10,098 bases of DNA from Crocinitomicaceae bacterium. GTDB taxonomy: Bacteria > Bacteroidota > Bacteroidia > Flavobacteriales_D > Sanyastnellaceae. This document shows, piece by piece, positions 7,029-10,098 of this stretch. The stretch's first letter is position 1. Each line of letters opens with the position of its first letter. The notes under the pieces are model-generated. The model was not told where the DNA came from. It saw only the letters and a program-made list of their open reading frames with translations, and made no database searches. Location of the stretch: the NCBI GenBank assembly GCA_002729115.1, contig PBWG01000112.1, forward strand, positions 1 to 10,098, in the 5' to 3' direction. The translations under genes and the position numbers were made by a program.

Positions 7029-8299
7029 AACAAACCCGGGTGTTGGACCCTTCCAGCCCATGGCATGGCCAGGTGGTCGACATCTTGATGGACCAAGGTC
7101 AAATCGTTGAAGTTGCACCTCACCTCGACGCACCCTCCGCGAAGGTCCTGGAAGGCCAAGGCGGCGTGGTGAGCCAAGGTTGGGTGGACGGCCAAGTCCA
7201 CTTCCGGGAGCCCGGGGAAGAAACCAAGGAAGGCCTTGCCCATGGGCTCCACGTCGCGGCTGCGGCCGGCATGACCCAAGTGGCCTTGTTGCCCTCGACC
7301 CACCCCCCTGTGGACCACGCGATGGCCGTGGAAAGCTTGCTGGCCAAAGGGGCCAAAGCCCAGTCTTCAGGTTGCCCGACCGTCGTGCTTCCCATGGGAT
7401 GCGTCACAGAGCAAGGCCAAGGCCAGCAGTTGGCGGAAATGAGCGACATGGCGCACCACGGTGCGGTGGCCTTCTCAGACGACGCCCCGATGGACCGTGT
7501 GGGCGCCTTGCAACGCGCCCTGACCTACTCCAGGGCCCACGGAAAAACCGTGATGGATTTGCCCTTGGAAACCGACTTGAACCACGGCGGCGTCATGCAC
7601 GAGGGCTTGGTGAGCACAGAAATGGGGTTGCTCGGCATCCCCGTGGAAGCGGAAGTGCTTCGGGTCTCGCGCGATTTGGAGGTGCTCCGGCACGCCGGCG
7701 GACAGTTGCACTTCTCCATTGTGACCGCCGCCCAATCGCTCGACCTCATCCGCGAAGCCAAGGCTGAAGGACTCTCCGTCACGTGCGGCACCACTGCGGG
7801 CCACTTGGTGTACACCGACGAAGACCTGCGTGGGTTCCATGGAACGTTGAAGGTCCGCGCCCCGTTCCGATCGGCTGCAGATCGGAAGGCGCTGCGTCAA
7901 GGTGTCTTGGACGGCACCGTGAACATGGTGGTCAGCGACCACAGGCCAGAAGATTTGGAGCACCACGACGTGGAATTTGTGTTGAGCCCCAACGGCATGG
8001 CCGGGTTGTCCTCGGCGTTTGCGTTGACCCTCCATGGACTTGCCCAAGAGACGTCCCAGGACAACGCCCACGCCGCGGCCGTGCGCGCTTGGTCGTCAGG
8101 ACCTCGCCAGGTCTTGGGACTCGCCGAGGCGCCCATCGCGGCCGGAGGCCCAGTCAATTTGACGTGGCATGCGCCAGAAGCCGCGCACCACGCTGAAGTG
8201 CCGACCAAAGCGGTCAACACGCCGCCGTTGCCGGAAGGGTTGACGTGCGCAGTCCGCGGCGTCGTCCACGGCACCAAGCACTGGTTGGCTCAGGCCTGA
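7007..8299 (+). CDS. Dihydroorotase-like amidohydrolase, probably catalytically degenerate
   Basis: This 430-residue amidohydrolase-fold protein is of the dihydroorotase type that Bacteroidota genomes commonly label PyrC. It overlaps the BatA gene by 22 bases, so translation may be coupled. Conserved parts: GWVDGQVHFREPGEETKEGL (58-77), MGCVTEQGQGQQLAEM (130-145), GAVAFSDDAP (152-161), LKVRAPFRSAADRKALRQG (281-299), VVSDHRPED (308-316) and SPNGMAGLSSAFAL (327-340). The metal site is poor. The HxH motif reads Q63-V-H65, the HCED histidine position reads P186 in LPLETD, and the third histidine ligand position (HxxHxST) appears as I238 after H235. R67 in FREPG, an Asp in FSDD and catalytic-type D311 remain. 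It may be a non-catalytic partner of aspartate carbamoyltransferase, as known for PyrC' proteins, rather than the active dihydroorotase; the pyrB gene and an active paralogue are not in this window. Confidence 0.88.
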   Translation: MEQALLLKQTRVLDPSSPWHGQVVDILMDQGQIVEVAPHLDAPSAKVLEGQGGVVSQGWVDGQVHFREPGEETKEGLAHGLHVAAAAGMTQVALLPSTHPPVDHAMAVESLLAKGAKAQSSGCPTVVLPMGCVTEQGQGQQLAEMSDMAHHGAVAFSDDAPMDRVGALQRALTYSRAHGKTVMDLPLETDLNHGGVMHEGLVSTEMGLLGIPVEAEVLRVSRDLEVLRHAGGQLHFSIVTAAQSLDLIREAKAEGLSVTCGTTAGHLVYTDEDLRGFHGTLKVRAPFRSAADRKALRQGVLDGTVNMVVSDHRPEDLEHHDVEFVLSPNGMAGLSSAFALTLHGLAQETSQDNAHAAAVRAWSSGPRQVLGLAEAPIAAGGPVNLTWHAPEAAHHAEVPTKAVNTPPLPEGLTCAVRGVVHGTKHWLAQA

Positions 8300-8306
8300 C
8301 CCTGAG
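8289..8306. other. Small inverted repeat spanning the converging stop codons
   Basis: CTCAGG at 8289-8294 and CCTGAG at 8301-8306 can pair as a six-base stem with a six-base loop. Inside lies the perfect ten-base palindrome TCAGGCCTGA (8290-8299), which carries the TGA of the plus-strand dihydroorotase-like gene and the TGA of the minus-strand DUF3467 gene. Neither side has a run of T, so this is not a standard intrinsic terminator. It might still act as a weak two-way terminator, or simply reflect two genes both ending Gln-Ala-stop. Confidence 0.35.
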
Positions 8307-8607
8307 GCCCCATGTAGGGCAAAGGCATGCCAGGGTCTTCTTGACCGTGGTCTTGGATTGGGCCATGCTGCTTCTCGAAACGCTGCACGTTTTCCGCCAG
8401 CGCGCCCAAAAGACGCTTGACGTGGTGTGGTGACATCACAACGCGGCTCCGAACCTTGGCCTTGGGCATCCCCGGCATCACTTGGATGAAATCCATCACA
8501 AACTCTGCAGGGCTGTGGGTGATGACGGCCAGGTTGGCGTACACCCCCGTGGCCACCTCCTCGGGGAGCTCAATGTTGAGTTTCCCTTTTTTGTCTTGAT
8601 CTGCCAT
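8290..8607 (-). CDS. DUF3467 domain-containing protein
   Basis: This 105-residue soluble protein matches DUF3467. Signatures: KLNIELPEEVATGVYANLAV (9-28), THSPAEFVMDFIQVMPGMPK (30-49), AKVRSRVVMSPHHVKRLLGA (50-69), AENVQRFEKQHG (71-82) and the proline-rich tail PLPYMGPQGQA (95-105). The function is unknown. In many Flavobacteriia this gene, as I recall, follows rpoC; here it follows a HAD phosphatase gene with a 14-base gap, so the position differs from that usual neighbourhood. The frame is open further upstream (to 8958), but the ATG at 8607 gives the normal family length and N-terminus. Its last ten bases overlap the end of the convergent dihydroorotase-like gene. A promoter-like element lies just before its ATG. 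Confidence 0.93.
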   Translation of the reverse strand: MADQDKKGKLNIELPEEVATGVYANLAVITHSPAEFVMDFIQVMPGMPKAKVRSRVVMSPHHVKRLLGALAENVQRFEKQHGPIQDHGQEDPGMPLPYMGPQGQA

Positions 8608-8611
8608 GACC

Positions 8612-8639
8612 CGAAGGTACGTCAGGCCTTGAGCTCCAA
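8612..8639 (-). promoter_or_regulatory. Candidate internal promoter before DUF3467 (TTG, 17-base spacer, TACCTTCG)
   Basis: Read on the minus strand, TTG at 8639-8637 is followed after 17 bases by TACCTTCG at 8619-8612, which has one mismatch to TAnnTTTG. The spacing equals that of the murQ promoter candidate. The element ends four bases before the DUF3467 ATG, so a transcript from it would start at or next to the start codon. The TTG lies in the last codons of the upstream HAD gene. It would allow DUF3467 to be expressed apart from the HAD gene. Confidence 0.35.
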
Positions 8640-9335
8640 CTCGAGCAACTCCGGAAGCGATCGAACTGTGCGCCAAGCCTCGGGATGTCGCTCCCCGGAA
8701 GGCGCGAAATGCACCCCTCGCCATCCCACTTCCTGGGCACCCAGAATGTCGCTTTCCAAACTGTCTCCCACCATCACCGCGGACTCGAATTCTGTGGCGC
8801 TCAACCCCGCGCGTTGGGCCGCGAGCCGGTACGCTTGCGGGTTGGGCTTTTTGACCTCCAACGCGTCGCTGGTGTAGACGCCTTCGAAAAACGGCGTCAG
8901 GTTGCAGTTGTCCATCTTCAAATGCTGCACCTCGTCGAACCCGTTGGTCAACACCCACATTCGGTGGCCTCGGGCGCGCAGGGTCTCAAGCACCTCTAAC
9001 GTGCCTGGGATGAGGGCTTTTTGGTACGGGCTGTGGGCCAAATAGTGCTCCCCCAAACGGGACGGCAAACCCTCCGGGCACGCCACTCCACAAGCCTCCA
9101 GGGCCAATTCAAAGCGTCGGCCCCTCAAGGTGGCTTTGTCCATTCGGCCTGCCCTGAATTCGGCCCAACAATGGTCGTTGGCCGCCTCGTAATGTCGAAT
9201 CCACGTGGGCAAATCGGCGACGCCCAAGGACGCCAACTTCAATTCATTGAATCCTTGACCCAAGGCCAACCTGGAATTGGTTTCGAAGTCCCACAAGGTG
9301 TGGTCCAGATCAAAGAACAACGGGGCAAGGGTCAT
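8622..9335 (-). CDS. HAD-family phosphatase, YjjG-like noncanonical pyrimidine nucleotidase
   Basis: This 237-residue cytosolic HAD hydrolase has a mostly helical cap (about 15-100). Motif I is FFDLDHTLWD (7-16, nucleophile D9 and acid D11), motif II is VLTNG (128-132), the motif III lysine is in KKPNPQAY (162-169), and motif IV is VMVGDSLESDI (187-197, D191 and D196). The DHTLWDFETN start and overall length match the YjjG subfamily, which removes phosphate from dUMP, dTMP and damaged pyrimidine nucleotides as a house-cleaning step; the exact substrate is not provable from sequence. The start is the ATG at 9335, which overlaps the stop of the upstream membrane protein gene as ATGA, a classic coupled-translation junction. 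The frame stays open to 9530, but that extension only shadows the neighbour. Confidence 0.92.
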   Translation of the reverse strand: MTLAPLFFDLDHTLWDFETNSRLALGQGFNELKLASLGVADLPTWIRHYEAANDHCWAEFRAGRMDKATLRGRRFELALEACGVACPEGLPSRLGEHYLAHSPYQKALIPGTLEVLETLRARGHRMWVLTNGFDEVQHLKMDNCNLTPFFEGVYTSDALEVKKPNPQAYRLAAQRAGLSATEFESAVMVGDSLESDILGAQEVGWRGVHFAPSGERHPEAWRTVRSLPELLELELKA

Positions 9336-9784
9336 GACAGGGGTGCGTTTTTGACCAACCATGAGAGGGCAGCCAAGGCCAGCGCCCACAGGGCGAAGGC
9401 AAGCATCAACAGCTGCATGACCCAAGGATGGTGTCGGAAGTATTTGGCCGCAAGCGTGGTGGCAATCGGCACAGAAATCAGTCCAGAGACCGCCAAGAGT
9501 CCGTGCAAGCCGAAGTTGTTTTTCAGCCACACAATGCGTCGGCGGCCTGGCGTGAACGTTCGCTTCCCTCGCCCTTCGCGGGAACCGAGTTTCTCTTCAA
9601 ACCAGGAAAACAAACGCTTGCCAGAGTGCCACACCACCCACACGCCTCCAGCGGCGCCCGCTGCAGTCACCGCCCAAGCGACCCACCACGGATGACCCGT
9701 GGCCATCATCAATGAGGGCGTGACCACGAATTTGACCACCGCCACAGCCGCCCATGCAGCATACTCCAACGCTTGCCACTCCAT
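9332..9784 (-). CDS. Small conserved membrane protein of unknown function (150 aa)
   Basis: This 150-residue protein has about four hydrophobic segments: near 10-29 (AVVKFVVTPS), 33-53, 94-113 (HGLLAVSGLISVPIATTLAA) and 121-144. Between the second and third lies a very basic loop (66-88, KRTFTPGRRRIVWLK), which by the positive-inside rule should face the cytoplasm. The layout, VKF..P near the N-terminus, FT..RR before the third segment and SVP plus AKYF in the third, resembles an uncharacterised membrane protein family I recall from Bacteroidota. I cannot assign a function. It starts nine bases after the polysaccharide deacetylase stop and its own stop overlaps the HAD start, so the three genes look like one transcription unit. 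Confidence 0.83.
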   Translation of the reverse strand: MEWQALEYAAWAAVAVVKFVVTPSLMMATGHPWWVAWAVTAAGAAGGVWVVWHSGKRLFSWFEEKLGSREGRGKRTFTPGRRRIVWLKNNFGLHGLLAVSGLISVPIATTLAAKYFRHHPWVMQLLMLAFALWALALAALSWLVKNAPLS

Positions 9785-9793
9785 GGTCTGAAG

Positions 9794-10098
9794 TTACCCC
9801 ACAGACTTGCTCCGGGCCTTCCGGGCGATGCCAACGTATGTTGACTTCCATCCAGCCCACGCCTCCGTGTCGCTGACGGAGGTGTTGTGCCAACACATGC
9901 GCCAACCTCCCCCGACCGTGGCCACAATCTCCAAGAGGTCGGTCAACTGCTGTTCTGCCTCTGGGGCAGACCAACCGAGCTTTCCCCGCATGGCTTCATC
10001 CATGACCACCATGGGCTGAAGCTCCAACGGAATGACCTTGTTGTCCACCACGTCGAATGCCATGAAATCTCGACTTGTGCCGGCACGAAAGCCCACGT
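9794..10098 (-). CDS. Polysaccharide deacetylase family protein, C-terminal part (N-terminus outside window)
   Basis: About 100 residues are visible, running off the right edge. The fragment starts within GFRAGTSRDF, matching the conserved arginine segment (motif 3) of Bacteroidota NodB-like deacetylases. It continues with IPLELQPMVVMDEAM, a helical stretch SAPEAEQQLTDLLEIV and RMCWHNTSVSD, where the histidine of WHN corresponds to the last catalytic motif of the fold, then AWAGWKSTYVGIAR. Such proteins in Bacteroidota often carry an extra N-terminal domain, which cannot be judged here. The likely role is removing N-acetyl groups from an envelope or exported polysaccharide. A GTG at 10096 is only an internal valine codon; the true start must be upstream, outside the window. 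The TAA stop is nine bases before the next gene. Confidence 0.83.
   Translation of the reverse strand, partial: VGFRAGTSRDFMAFDVVDNKVIPLELQPMVVMDEAMRGKLGWSAPEAEQQLTDLLEIVATVGGGWRMCWHNTSVSDTEAWAGWKSTYVGIARKARSKSVG

Noticed and set aside
8608-8958. Extension of the DUF3467 frame upstream into the HAD gene
   Set aside because: The added part is an off-frame reading of the HAD gene; the ATG at 8607 gives the normal family length.
1-10098. Search for CRISPR arrays, tRNA or rRNA, insertion sequence ends, toxin-antitoxin pairs or defence genes
   Set aside because: Nothing seen: no spaced direct repeats, no RNA gene signatures, no transposase or nuclease motifs. All space is taken by housekeeping-type genes.

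Overview
The window looks like ordinary chromosomal housekeeping DNA from a GC-rich member of the Bacteroidota, probably flavobacterial-like. The evidence is the gene set: a TIGR02757/DUF2400 protein, a stand-alone-type MnmD tRNA methyltransferase, a BatA-type N-terminal membrane domain with VWA, a divergent 'dihydroorotase' next to it, DUF3467, a YjjG-like HAD phosphatase and a Bacteroidota-style polysaccharide deacetylase. There is also a perfect TAnnTTTG Bacteroidota -7 promoter element in front of murQ. Genus-level placement is not possible from what I can see. Coding density is near total: no gene-free stretch exceeds about 40 bases, and I see no RNA genes, insertion sequences, CRISPR or phage genes.

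Layout. (1) Positions 1-3041, plus strand: a DUF368 membrane protein cut by the window start, aroE (shikimate dehydrogenase), murQ (MurNAc-6-phosphate etherase) behind its own promoter, and a 193-residue conserved protein of unknown function. (2) Positions 3063-4965, minus strand: a TIGR02757 gene, then an MnmD methyltransferase fused in frame to a Nudix hydrolase domain. (3) Positions 4995-8299, plus strand, divergent from block 2 across a gap of only 29 bases: a BatA/VWA membrane protein overlapping a dihydroorotase-like protein that has lost most metal ligands. (4) Positions 8290-10098, minus strand, convergent with block 3 through overlapping stop codons: a polysaccharide deacetylase C-terminus, a small membrane protein, a YjjG-like phosphatase and DUF3467.

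Functional threads: several genes concern the cell envelope (DUF368 polyprenyl-phosphate recycling, MurQ muropeptide salvage, polysaccharide deacetylase, BatA/VWA). Others are nucleotide, tRNA or house-cleaning genes (MnmD, Nudix, HAD nucleotidase, dihydroorotase-like). I find no convincing new multi-gene system. The points most worth a second look are the MnmD-Nudix fusion, the metal-ligand-poor dihydroorotase homologue, promoter-like elements lying 4-5 bases before three start codons, and the palindrome shared by two converging stop codons.
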